From NCBI GenBank assembly GCA_910584495.1, contig CAJUAR010000042.1, positions 1-24,177 on the forward strand: a stretch of 24,177 nucleotides of DNA, written 5' to 3'. Shown piece after piece: positions 1 through 6,472 of this stretch. The notes under the pieces were generated by a model that saw nothing but the letters and a program-made list of their open reading frames with translations, was not told where the DNA came from and ran no database searches. This DNA comes from an uncultured Muribaculaceae bacterium. GTDB taxonomy: Bacteria; Bacteroidota; Bacteroidia; Bacteroidales; Muribaculaceae. A program made the translations under genes and the position numbers. Numbering within the stretch: the first letter of the stretch is position 1; each line of letters opens with the position of its first letter.

Positions 1-1361
1 ATGTCGATGCGGCCGGCCGAGGTGGCATATTCGGCTTTCACCTTGATGCCCAACAACATGACGAGCATCAGCATAACATTATGGAAATTGCGCTCGCTGT
101 CAAGCTCCATCTGATAGGGTACCGACGCAAACAAACTCTGCATGCGCCGCATGAAACCTTCAACGTTGCCCTGCCTAAGCTCATCCACAAATTTCAGAAT
201 GAAAAATTCGGTGCTGTTTGGTTGGAGATTGGCATAGTGAGGCAACAGGTAGCCAAGGAAACCTTCGCGGACTTCTTCATTGGGCAAACCAAGGGTAAAA
301 ATGCCACCTTTATAATCCTTGATGGTAAGGTATCCCGTCTGGTAGAGCAAGGCAACCGGGTCGGGATTGTCGAAATCAAGGCCTTCGAGCTGCTGCTGCA
401 CACACTCTGTGTGCAGAAGGTCTTCGAGGTCAACATCAAACCGCTTTAGCTGTTGTTCAAGCAATGTTGGCGTGCCCGACTTTATCCAATAGTTCTGCAT
501 ATCGCGGCTCTGCATCACGTTGAGCAGTGAATAGGGATTGTAGATGTCGGGGCAGCGTTTTGAGAAATGGTAACCGTCGTAGCGTTGTTTCAGCCGGTCG
601 TGCACTTGCTCGGGCGTCGTGCCTTCTTCTTCAGCAATAACCCCCATGCCTTGCCGGAAATTGTCGGAAAGCTCTTGTTCCGTTATGCCGCAGATGGCTG
701 CAAAGTCGTCGAGGAAAGAGATGTCGGTGATATTATTGAGACCGGAGAATACAGACAGGTGCGCAAAACGGCTCACACCGGTGAGGAACACCATGCGTAT
801 ATAGTCGGCACTGCTCTTGAAATTGGAGTAAATAGACGTAAGCTGCTGACGAAAATGGACAAACAATTCATTGTTATGCAGATTGTTGACCAACGGTTTG
901 TCGTATTCGTCGACAAGAATAATCACCTGACGGCTAGTTTTTTTGTAGGCAGCCAGAATAATGTCGCTAAATCTTGATGCTAAATTGTCAGTAATTGGTG
1001 TGATGTCATATTCTTTTTCCCATAACGACAAGTTATGGTCGAGCATTTGAGATAATGAATCTTTTTCGCCATAAGATTCTTTGTTGATGTCGAGATACAG
1101 CACCGGGCATGGCTGCCAGTCCCAATCCATCGTGTCGGCATAAAGACCTTTGAACAACTCGCGCTTTCCCTGGAAAAAGCACTTCATCATGGACAGGAAA
1201 AGGCTCTTGCCAAAGCGCCGGGGGCGGGCAAGGAAAAAGTATTGGCTGCCGTAATTGAGCAGTTTATCTACATACTGCGTCTTGTCGACATAGAGACAGC
1301 CCCTTTTTCGAAGAACTTCAAACGACTGCTGTCCCACGGGATATATAATGCGTTTTGCCAT
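1..1361 (-). CDS. AAA-ATPase-like / PD-(D/E)XK nuclease family protein (3' end beyond window)
   Basis: An open frame of 453 codons runs from an ATG at 1361 to the left edge without a stop, so the gene is partial. The N-terminus reads MAKRIIYPVGQQSFEVLR, followed by the family hallmark YVDKT (about residues 24-28) and a Walker A-like ARPRRFGKS (about 45-53). ILVDEYDKP follows near residue 150 as the Walker B region. This is the AAA-ATPase-like (PF09820) family common in Bacteroidales, which carries a C-terminal PD-(D/E)XK nuclease-like domain (PF08011). The last visible residues, AEYATSAGRID, match the start of that nuclease core. The cellular role of the family is not established; many genomes carry several divergent copies. 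A good promoter lies just upstream at 1381-1412, so it is transcribed alone. Another copy's C-terminus sits at the right edge of the window. Confidence 0.9.
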   Translation of the reverse strand, partial: MAKRIIYPVGQQSFEVLRKRGCLYVDKTQYVDKLLNYGSQYFFLARPRRFGKSLFLSMMKCFFQGKRELFKGLYADTMDWDWQPCPVLYLDINKESYGEKDSLSQMLDHNLSLWEKEYDITPITDNLASRFSDIILAAYKKTSRQVIILVDEYDKPLVNNLHNNELFVHFRQQLTSIYSNFKSSADYIRMVFLTGVSRFAHLSVFSGLNNITDISFLDDFAAICGITEQELSDNFRQGMGVIAEEEGTTPEQVHDRLKQRYDGYHFSKRCPDIYNPYSLLNVMQSRDMQNYWIKSGTPTLLEQQLKRFDVDLEDLLHTECVQQQLEGLDFDNPDPVALLYQTGYLTIKDYKGGIFTLGLPNEEVREGFLGYLLPHYANLQPNSTEFFILKFVDELRQGNVEGFMRRMQSLFASVPYQMELDSERNFHNVMLMLVMLLGIKVKAEYATSAGRID

Positions 1362-1380
1362 AACTGTCCGAATTTTTCTA

Positions 1381-1412
1381 CAAATCTATAAAAAAATAAC
1401 AAGTTACGCAAA
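1381..1412 (-). promoter_or_regulatory. Bacteroidetes-type promoter of the AAA-ATPase-like gene
   Basis: On the minus strand a TTTG (1409-1412) is followed by exactly 20 bases and TAGATTTG (1381-1388). This matches the Bacteroidetes sigma-ABfr consensus TTTG-N19-21-TAnnTTTG. It lies about 20 bases upstream of the ATG at 1361, implying a very short 5' leader. Confidence 0.75.
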
Positions 1413-1429
1413 CTATAACATGTTAACAA

Positions 1430-1458
1430 GCAAGGACGTTCATCGCGAACGTCCTTGC
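1430..1458 (-). terminator. Hairpin terminator downstream of the 1485-1964 remnant
   Basis: An 11-bp perfect stem (1430-1440 with 1448-1458, GCAAGGACGTT and complement) encloses a 7-base loop. It sits about 27 bases after the stop codon of the remnant at 1485 and before the AAA-ATPase promoter. The T-run is weak (CTTGTTAAC), so termination is inferred mainly from position and stem strength. Confidence 0.55.
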
Positions 1459-1484
1459 GGAATTATAAAATAAGAGGGATGAAA

Positions 1485-1964
1485 TTATTTTATTATCTTT
1501 ATCGACGCATTGCCATGACGACGGATATATATACCTTTGCCCTGCAGCTCGTTTACTTTTCTACCCATCAAATCGAAATATTCAACTGGAAGACAGGAAT
1601 CGGCAGTATCAATGGTTTCAACCCCGGCATCGGGTGTCAAATATAAAAGAATATGCTCTTCGGAATTGCCAAAGCATATTACATCTTCAAGAACAACAAG
1701 CAGACTCTCGGCAGGGAAAGATACCGCACCCGTTTCCAAATCATATCGGCCATACAATTCAGATTTAGTATCATAAGCCGGGTAATTCATAATGCTGACT
1801 TCTTTATTATTGTCAACGATTACACCGGTAAAACTCTTCTGCAGAAGCACTTTTTCAGGATTACGCATGTCAAGAGTTACATAATTGTCTTTCTCATCCA
1901 CATAGTCAAAATAAGGATCCTCTATGTAGAAAATACTTTTGTTCCGCCAGGCATTTGAGCCGTT
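1485..1964 (-). pseudogene. 3' remnant of a secreted-protein gene with a T9SS-like C-terminal tail
   Basis: About 159 codons are open with a natural-looking protein end but no credible start. Read upstream, the frame runs without a stop into the end of the glycosyltransferase gene, which is read in another frame, up to an ATG at 2111 whose translation there is out-of-frame nonsense. The authentic part begins around NKSIFYIEDPYFDYVDEKD. It ends with EYFDLMGRKV...KGIYIRR and a basic IKIIK tail, the pattern of Bacteroidales secreted-protein C-termini (YYNLQG-V..GIYI). Internal ATGs, for example at 1868 (127 aa), could allow a short product, but no signal peptide would be present. Base composition is more A+T rich than the neighbouring glycosyltransferase. 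I read it as the tail of a longer gene whose 5' part was lost by deletion at about 1965. The original function cannot be told. Confidence 0.6.
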
Positions 1965-1966
1965 TG

Positions 1967-2716
1967 TCAGAACAGCCGGCGGTGCTTGGCGTAGAAATAG
2001 AGAAGCCCGGCAATGTGTCGGCGGCCGGCCGGCGAGAGCACACGCCTGGTGGTGGCACGCTGCCAGTCGTGGACAATGGTGAGCGAGGGCAGATAGACTA
2101 TTCTTTTCCACACCGAACGCACCGACATACAGAAATCGGCATCCTCAGGCCCATAGAAAATGTTTTCGTCCAGCGGTCCTGCCATCTGATAGACATCGCG
2201 CGGGAACATCTGTGCAGCCCCTATGAGATAGAAAGGCTCCATTTCGCGCATGGGAATTTTGCGGCTTACAGAGGTATGCCTGGCTCCGCGCATAATGTTG
2301 CCAATCTTCACACCCAGGCCCGGAAAGCGTTTGTAGCTTGTCTGCACCTCGCCTTGCGGGTTGACTAACTTGGGGGCCACAAGGCCCACTTCGGGGTGTC
2401 GGCGCAGATAGTCGGCAAGAGCAAAGATGGTGTGACGGTCGGCTACGGTGTCGTTGTCCAGAATCATCAGGTATTCGCCCGAAGCTGCCCCGAGACCGAC
2501 ATTTCGCCCGGCAGCCACACCCCTGTTTTCGGGCAAAGCTATGGTTTTCACCTTGGGAAAGCGGAGGTGCACCATGTCGATAGTGCCATCGGTGGAACCA
2601 TTATCGACCAATATCACCTCGCACTCGTCGTCGGCAATGAGGCTTGCCAGCGATCCTAAGCAGCGCATGGTGAGAGCCTGCTGATTGCACGTGAGAATGA
2701 CAACGGAAATATACAT
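1967..2716 (-). CDS. Family 2 glycosyltransferase
   Basis: A 249-residue GT-A fold glycosyltransferase (GT2, rhamnosyltransferase-like group). It opens MYISVVILTCN and shows VDNGSTDGT (about 38-46), ENRGVAAGRN (63-72), the metal-binding LDND motif (D87, D89) and YGPEDADFC near residue 182, which holds the probable catalytic-base ED. No membrane segment is visible, so it is probably cytosolic or membrane-associated, using a nucleotide sugar to extend a glycan or glycolipid. The ATG at 2716 shares one base with the TGA of the radical SAM gene (TGATG), which indicates translational coupling. A TTG one codon upstream is the less likely start. The gene ends exactly where the truncated 1485-1964 frame begins, so the 3' flank may be rearranged, although the protein itself looks full length. 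Acceptor and donor are unknown. Confidence 0.88.
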   Translation of the reverse strand: MYISVVILTCNQQALTMRCLGSLASLIADDECEVILVDNGSTDGTIDMVHLRFPKVKTIALPENRGVAAGRNVGLGAASGEYLMILDNDTVADRHTIFALADYLRRHPEVGLVAPKLVNPQGEVQTSYKRFPGLGVKIGNIMRGARHTSVSRKIPMREMEPFYLIGAAQMFPRDVYQMAGPLDENIFYGPEDADFCMSVRSVWKRIVYLPSLTIVHDWQRATTRRVLSPAGRRHIAGLLYFYAKHRRLF

Positions 2717-4155
2717 CAACCAAAAAGCTTGATTTTGAGAGCTTTCAAAGCCTGGATAAATTCCTTTGGCGAACGGAAGCGACGAATCTGGCGGCTGATG
2801 AAACGCCAGTCGAGGAAAAAGCTCAAATTATTGTGATAGAGAAGTTTTTCCATTTCTTCGGCACTGAGATGCGGCAGATTGAGAATGGACTGACGTTGCA
2901 CGTCGGTGGGCACATACTCGCCGCCGGCAATCCACCCGTTTTCCTTGCAGATGCGGTACCACTCGGTGGCCGGGAAAGGCGACACAATATTGAACATCAC
3001 CTGGTCGACATCGAGCTTCTTGGCCTCGCTGAGGGTGTGGAGCACAGTTTCGCGTGTCTCGAGCGGGCTGCTGCCAATGAGCACGTTGAGCTTCACCGGC
3101 ACGCCATATTTCTTGAGAAGCCCTATGGCGCGATAAATATCGGCCACAGTTATTCCTTTTTTGATATAAGCCAGAATCTCGTCGTTGAACGATTCAATGC
3201 CCAAGTCTATGTAACGACACCCCGACTCGCCAAGCATCTGTGCTATAGGCTCGGTAATTGCATCAACGCGGGCTTCGCAGCCCCACACCATTCCGTAGTG
3301 CTTCATAATATCGCACAGGCGGCGCGTGCGCTCCTCGTTCCATATAAAGTTATCGTCCATAAAACCTATGGCCTTATATCCCTGCGAAGCAAGGAGAGCC
3401 ACCTCGGCCTCGACATTTTCGGGCGAACGGAAGGCTATTGTGGGTTTGCGGCCATGCTCGCGGCGAAACTCAATCTCGCGGGCAAAGCTGAGCGACGACG
3501 GCACACAGTAGAGACACTGATAGGGACAGTTGCGCGACGTTATCATCGTGGTATAGGGCCCGGTCTTAAGCTTGGGATTATGATAGACAGCATCGCCAAG
3601 CAGATGCCGCGCAGCAAAAGGCAGCGAATCTATATCCTTGAGCAGAGGCCTCGGACGATTGTTGACCACGCGCCCTTCATCGTTGCGCCACGACACACCG
3701 TCGATACCCTCGGGGCTGCGCCCGCAGGCTAAAGCCGCCATTAGTTCGACGAGTGTCTGTTCAGGCTCACCGCGAACAATGTAAACGTTCTTGTCCGGCA
3801 GACAGCGGTCGATGAAATGAGTGGGACCGGGACCGAGAAGCACAATCTTAACCTCCGGACGGTGGCGGCGGATGGTCTCGATGGCCGAAAGGTCGGTGGC
3901 TATCGACAAGTTGACTGTCCAGAAGACATAAACATCGGCCTTGTCTCCGACAAAGAAAGCATCGAATTTCTCACGGCTTGCAGGGTGATAGACAAAGTCG
4001 TGATACTCCACTTCATAACCCTCGAGTTCGAGCACGGCAGCCGATGTCAGTTCATAGATGTTTGGAGCCAGGTAGACCACGCGGGTGCAGCCGGCAGTGC
4101 GTTCGGCCGCTTGCTTATGGTCGAAACATGGCGGGACAATGAAGCTTACTTTCAT
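2716..4155 (-). CDS. B12-binding-domain radical SAM protein
   Basis: A 479-residue radical SAM enzyme of the BchE-like class. The N-terminus (about 1-145) is a Rossmann-like cobalamin-binding-type domain with LLGPGPTHF and a RGEPEQTL motif. No DxHxxG is seen, which is usual for base-off members. The radical SAM core follows with SRNCPYQCLYC (C210, C214, C217, the CxxxCxxC [4Fe-4S] site), FMDDNF and GIESFNDE. The C-terminus is an alpha-helical tail typical of this class. The frame is open further upstream to 4398, but that extension is low-complexity and overlaps rpmB antisense. The ATG at 4155 gives the family's normal N-terminus. The enzyme probably carries out a radical methylation, rearrangement or ring modification in lipid, glycan or natural-product synthesis. 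Coupling to the following glycosyltransferase suggests a shared product. Confidence 0.88.
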   Translation of the reverse strand: MKVSFIVPPCFDHKQAAERTAGCTRVVYLAPNIYELTSAAVLELEGYEVEYHDFVYHPASREKFDAFFVGDKADVYVFWTVNLSIATDLSAIETIRRHRPEVKIVLLGPGPTHFIDRCLPDKNVYIVRGEPEQTLVELMAALACGRSPEGIDGVSWRNDEGRVVNNRPRPLLKDIDSLPFAARHLLGDAVYHNPKLKTGPYTTMITSRNCPYQCLYCVPSSLSFAREIEFRREHGRKPTIAFRSPENVEAEVALLASQGYKAIGFMDDNFIWNEERTRRLCDIMKHYGMVWGCEARVDAITEPIAQMLGESGCRYIDLGIESFNDEILAYIKKGITVADIYRAIGLLKKYGVPVKLNVLIGSSPLETRETVLHTLSEAKKLDVDQVMFNIVSPFPATEWYRICKENGWIAGGEYVPTDVQRQSILNLPHLSAEEMEKLLYHNNLSFFLDWRFISRQIRRFRSPKEFIQALKALKIKLFG

Positions 4156-4206
4156 ATTTTCATTTTTCTTATCTAACGCAGCGAAGAGGAAAAATATTGT
4201 AAACGA

Positions 4207-4235
4207 CAAAATTACAGCCGAAAAATTTGGCCAAA
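4207..4235 (-). promoter_or_regulatory. Candidate promoter of the radical SAM-GT2 operon
   Basis: On the minus strand TTTG (4232-4235) precedes TAATTTTG (4207-4214), a full match to TAnnTTTG, but with a spacer of only 17 bases instead of about 20. It is about 50 bases upstream of the ATG at 4155. The -33 element is half of the palindrome ATTTGGCCAAAT that also serves the divergent rpmB promoter. Confidence 0.4.
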
Positions 4236-4257
4236 TGAAAAAAAAGTCGTTACTTTG
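4226..4257 (+). promoter_or_regulatory. Promoter of the rpmB-rpmG-DUF4295 operon
   Basis: TTTG (4226-4229), 20 bases, then TTACTTTG (4250-4257). This matches the Bacteroidetes consensus except for the second base of the -7 element. Transcription would start near 4264, leaving a leader of about 125 bases before rpmB. Such a leader is long enough to hold a ribosomal-protein regulatory structure, although I cannot define one. Confidence 0.6.
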
Positions 4258-4391
4258 CACGCTGAATTGCGCACGAGCCCAACAAAGCATGCGGAAAAGA
4301 TGCAGCCGCGTGTGATATGAGAATGGGCGAAGGCGGCTTTTCGTCTTGCATAATAATGAAATAAAAATATAACGATAAACCATTAACAGCC

Positions 4392-4655
4392 ATGTCAAAG
4401 ATTTGTCAAATCACCGGCAAGAAAGCAATGGTGGGCAACAACGTTTCTCACTCGAAACGTCGTACCAAACGCAAATTTAACGTCAACCTGTTCAACAAGA
4501 AATTCTACTGGGTAGAACAGGACATGTGGATCAGCCTCACCATCTCCGCCGCCGGCCTCCGCACCATCAACAAGCTCGGTCTCAACGCCGCTCTCACCCA
4601 AGCTGCCGAAAAGGGATTCATCAATGGCGAAGATATCAAAATCATCGGCTTCTAA
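4392..4655 (+). CDS. rpmB: 50S ribosomal protein bL28
   Basis: An 87-residue basic protein that opens MSKICQITGKKAMVGNNVSH, followed by SKRRTKRKFNVNL, the conserved N-terminal half of bL28. The length fits the long Bacteroidetes form. It is a late-assembling component of the large ribosomal subunit. The start is fixed by family alignment. No Shine-Dalgarno sequence is evident upstream (AACCATTAACAGCC), as is usual for Bacteroidetes. It is the first gene of a three-gene operon with rpmG 30 bases downstream. Confidence 0.97.
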   Translation: MSKICQITGKKAMVGNNVSHSKRRTKRKFNVNLFNKKFYWVEQDMWISLTISAAGLRTINKLGLNAALTQAAEKGFINGEDIKIIGF

Positions 4656-4685
4656 TAGTTTCACCTCTTTAAATCCCAAAACATC

Positions 4686-4874
4686 ATGGCAAAGAAAGCA
4701 AAAGGCAACCGCGTACAGGTGATACTTGAATGTACCGAACACAAGGCTTCCGGCATGCCCGGCACAAGCCGTTATATCACCACAAAAAACCGCAAAAACA
4801 CCACCGAGCGTCTCGAACTTAAGAAATACAACCCCATTCTTAAGCGAGTAACCGTACACAAAGAAATCAAATAA
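4686..4874 (+). CDS. rpmG: 50S ribosomal protein bL33
   Basis: A 62-residue protein with the bL33 signature VQVILECTEHKASG...RYITTKNRKN..ERLELKKYNP. Only one cysteine (C16) is present, so the two CxxC zinc pairs of the C+ type are absent and this is the zinc-independent C- paralogue. It lies between rpmB and the DUF4295 gene with gaps of 30 and 12 bases, the standard Bacteroidetes arrangement. Confidence 0.97.
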   Translation: MAKKAKGNRVQVILECTEHKASGMPGTSRYITTKNRKNTTERLELKKYNPILKRVTVHKEIK

Positions 4875-4886
4875 TAACTCCGAGAT

Positions 4887-5036
4887 ATGGCAAAGAAAAC
4901 CGTCGCAACCCTTCAGAAAGGCGAAGGCCGCACCTATAGCAAGGTCATCAAGATGGTGAAGTCGCCCAAAACCGGCGCTTACACCTTCAAAGAGGAAATG
5001 GTTCCCAACGACGCTGTAAAAGAAGCCCTCAAATAA
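4887..5036 (+). CDS. DUF4295 family small protein (probable Bacteroidetes ribosomal protein)
   Basis: A 49-residue basic protein, MAKKTVATLQKGEGRTYSKV then IKMVKSPKTGAYTFKEEMVP, ending NDAVKEALK. It matches the DUF4295 family, which in Bacteroidetes follows rpmB and rpmG. From memory, structural work on a Flavobacterium ribosome identified an extra large-subunit protein, bL38, that I believe corresponds to this family; I hold that link only moderately. It starts 12 bases after rpmG and ends 25 bases before a strong terminator, so it is the last gene of the operon. The name is inferred from sequence and position. Confidence 0.9.
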   Translation: MAKKTVATLQKGEGRTYSKVIKMVKSPKTGAYTFKEEMVPNDAVKEALK

Positions 5037-5061
5037 GGCTCGCTACCAGCATACAACATAC

Positions 5062-5088
5062 AAAGCCGGACTTCGTCCGGCTTTTTTC
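5062..5088 (+). terminator. Rho-independent terminator of the rpmB operon
   Basis: A 10-bp perfect stem (5062-5071 with 5075-5084, AAAGCCGGAC and complement) with the 3-base loop TTC, running into six T residues (5082-5087). It lies 25 bases after the DUF4295 stop. The stem core AAAGCCGGA recurs in the terminator at 6473-6512. Confidence 0.9.
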
Positions 5089-5132
5089 ATACCCTCCCGG
5101 CTCAATACAACGAAGCGGCGTGGCCATCCCCC

Positions 5133-5408
5133 CTACTCTTCCTTGCGGCATTTGAGAAAGACCTTGATACGTTTCAGACCTTCAGCTCCCAAAATGAGCA
5201 ACGCAGAATATTGGAGAGTTTTGGCAAGCCCGAAAAACACAGTCCAAAACACACCTTTCATTGTTGCCGAGATTGGAAGTAACATCTGGGCAAACGAAAC
5301 AATATAGCATAACGCACAAAGCACGGCGACAATTATGCCCGTACGAAACGACAAACTGCCGAGCCATCGTTTGAAATGCACAAAAGCCTGTTGCACAATC
5401 TTATTCAA
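5133..5408 (-). CDS. Small two-helix membrane protein next to ferredoxin
   Basis: A 91-residue protein of unrecognised family with two hydrophobic segments, about 24-47 (IIVAVLCALCYIVSFAQMLL) and about 52-78 (GVFWTVFFGLAKTLQYSALL), and a charged end KRIKVFLKCRKEE. The start is the TTG at 5408, 6 bases after the ferredoxin stop. No ATG occurs before the first membrane helix, and the only near alternatives are GTG codons at residues 5 and 11. Close spacing indicates co-transcription with the ferredoxin, so it may anchor that protein or couple it to the membrane. This is inference from position only; no cofactor ligands are evident. Confidence 0.65.
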   Translation of the reverse strand: MNKIVQQAFVHFKRWLGSLSFRTGIIVAVLCALCYIVSFAQMLLPISATMKGVFWTVFFGLAKTLQYSALLILGAEGLKRIKVFLKCRKEE

Positions 5409-5414
5409 ACCGGT

Positions 5415-5600
5415 TTATGCTTCAGTTTGCTCCATCGCCTTCATGGGGCAATTTCGCACGCATTTGCCACACTCAATGCAAAGTTTGTGATCTATCACCG
5501 GAAATCCTTCGGCATCCTGCGAAATTGCTCCTACCGGACATGCCTTAATCAAGGGACATATATGGTCGTGAGGGCATATACTTCTGTTGACTTGTATCAT
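5415..5600 (-). CDS. Small seven-cysteine ferredoxin
   Basis: A 61-residue ferredoxin with two cluster motifs. The second, CIECGKCVRNCP (C41, C44, C47, C51), is the canonical CxxCxxCxxxCP. The first is C9-x5-C15-x5-C21-P-V-G-A, so it has three cysteines and there are seven in total. By analogy with seven-iron ferredoxins, C9, C15 and C51 could hold a [3Fe-4S] cluster and C21, C41, C44 and C47 a [4Fe-4S] cluster; H11, D12 or H13 might instead supply a fourth ligand. It is a cytosolic electron carrier. The small membrane-protein gene follows directly, and a polyferredoxin membrane protein is transcribed divergently from the same intergenic region. The start ATG at 5600 gives the compact ferredoxin N-terminus MIQVNRSIC. 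Confidence 0.88.
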   Translation of the reverse strand: MIQVNRSICPHDHICPLIKACPVGAISQDAEGFPVIDHKLCIECGKCVRNCPMKAMEQTEA

Positions 5601-5617
5601 GATTCTGTTTTTTTCTG

Positions 5618-5649
5618 CAAAGTTAAACTAAATTTTTCCATTCTAAAAA
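5618..5649 (-). promoter_or_regulatory. Promoter of the ferredoxin operon
   Basis: On the minus strand TAACTTTG (5618-5625) is a full match to TAnnTTTG. Twenty bases upstream is TTTT (5646-5649) in place of TTTG. It is about 18 bases before the ferredoxin ATG. Confidence 0.6.
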
Positions 5650-5704
5650 TAGCACCTTCGAAAACATTGCGCATGCTACTAAACATAGGATTTTCGTCCT
5701 GAAG

Positions 5705-5736
5705 TTTGCATCGATGATACTAATAGCGTAAATTTG
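5705..5736 (+). promoter_or_regulatory. Promoter of the polyferredoxin membrane-protein gene
   Basis: TTTG (5705-5708), exactly 20 bases, then TAAATTTG (5729-5736): a full match to the Bacteroidetes consensus. It leads into the ATG at 5775 with a leader of about 30 bases. Together with 5618-5649 it makes the 174-bp gap a divergent promoter region. Confidence 0.75.
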
Positions 5737-5774
5737 CAGCTGAAAAAAAACATTGTAAACAACAAAGAAACACT

Positions 5775-6455
5775 ATGGCCCAAAAACAATTTTTCCGTTC
5801 ACTACCCAAAAAAGGATTTCCGCTATACTGGATACTATTGGTATATCTTGTTGTCGCTTACTTTTATCCGGTAATCGGCTTTCTCGCACTTATCTGCATG
5901 ATAGCGCCTGTTGCGTTTGCCGTCAGCAAAGGACGCTGGTGGTGCGGGAATGCCTGCCCTCGTGGTAATTTCTACGACCGGGTACTGGCCAAATATTCGC
6001 CGCACAAACCAATTCCTTCGTTTGTCCGCACCAAAGGATTCCGCATTTTCATGGTGATGTTCATCTTTGCCATGTTCGGAATACAGATGTACCGCGCATG
6101 GGGCGACTGGAACGCCATGGGGCGAGTATTCTGGACAATCATACTCATTACCACAATAGTGGGCATCACCCTTTCTTTCATATATGCTCCGCGCACATGG
6201 TGCTCGTTTTGCCCTATGGGAACGCTTTCCTCATGGGTTACACCCCGCAGAGGCAAACTGCCCCGGAACTACCAACGTATATTTGTCGGAGAAAAATGCA
6301 CCACCAAATGCAAACTGTGTTCCGCAGTCTGCCCCATGCAGCTGAAACCTTATGAGAGCAGAAACGACGAAGATGGCCTCCTCCATCCCGACTGTCTCAA
6401 ATGCGGACGATGCATCAACGGATGCCCGTTAAAAGTCCCCTGCATGAAGCCATAA
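5775..6455 (+). CDS. NapH/MauN-like 4Fe-4S polyferredoxin membrane protein
   Basis: A 226-residue integral membrane iron-sulfur protein. Four membrane segments are visible, at about 16-33, 34-52, 89-107 and 118-136. Between and after them lie WWCGNACPRG and WCSFCPMG, the paired CxxxCP and CxxCP motifs of the NapH/RdxA/CcoG-type Fer4_5 domain. The soluble C-terminus holds two ferredoxin motifs, CTTKCKLCSAVCP and CLKCGRCINGCP, with a further C near the end. This class passes electrons across or along the inner membrane, usually from quinol or ferredoxin to a periplasmic or membrane acceptor. Here no nap, nos or cco genes are nearby, so the partner is unknown. The divergent small ferredoxin is the obvious candidate. 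It is monocistronic and closed by a strong terminator. Confidence 0.9.
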   Translation: MAQKQFFRSLPKKGFPLYWILLVYLVVAYFYPVIGFLALICMIAPVAFAVSKGRWWCGNACPRGNFYDRVLAKYSPHKPIPSFVRTKGFRIFMVMFIFAMFGIQMYRAWGDWNAMGRVFWTIILITTIVGITLSFIYAPRTWCSFCPMGTLSSWVTPRRGKLPRNYQRIFVGEKCTTKCKLCSAVCPMQLKPYESRNDEDGLLHPDCLKCGRCINGCPLKVPCMKP

Positions 6456-6472
6456 GAAACGGTTAAAGGCCT

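Noticed and set aside
4156..4398. N-terminal extension of the radical SAM frame to 4398
   Set aside because: It overlaps the rpmB start and the rpmB promoter, has low-complexity hydrophobic sequence, and the family N-terminus starts at the ATG at 4155.
4395..4859. A 154-codon minus-strand frame across rpmB and rpmG
   Set aside because: It is antisense to two certain ribosomal protein genes and has no recognisable features.
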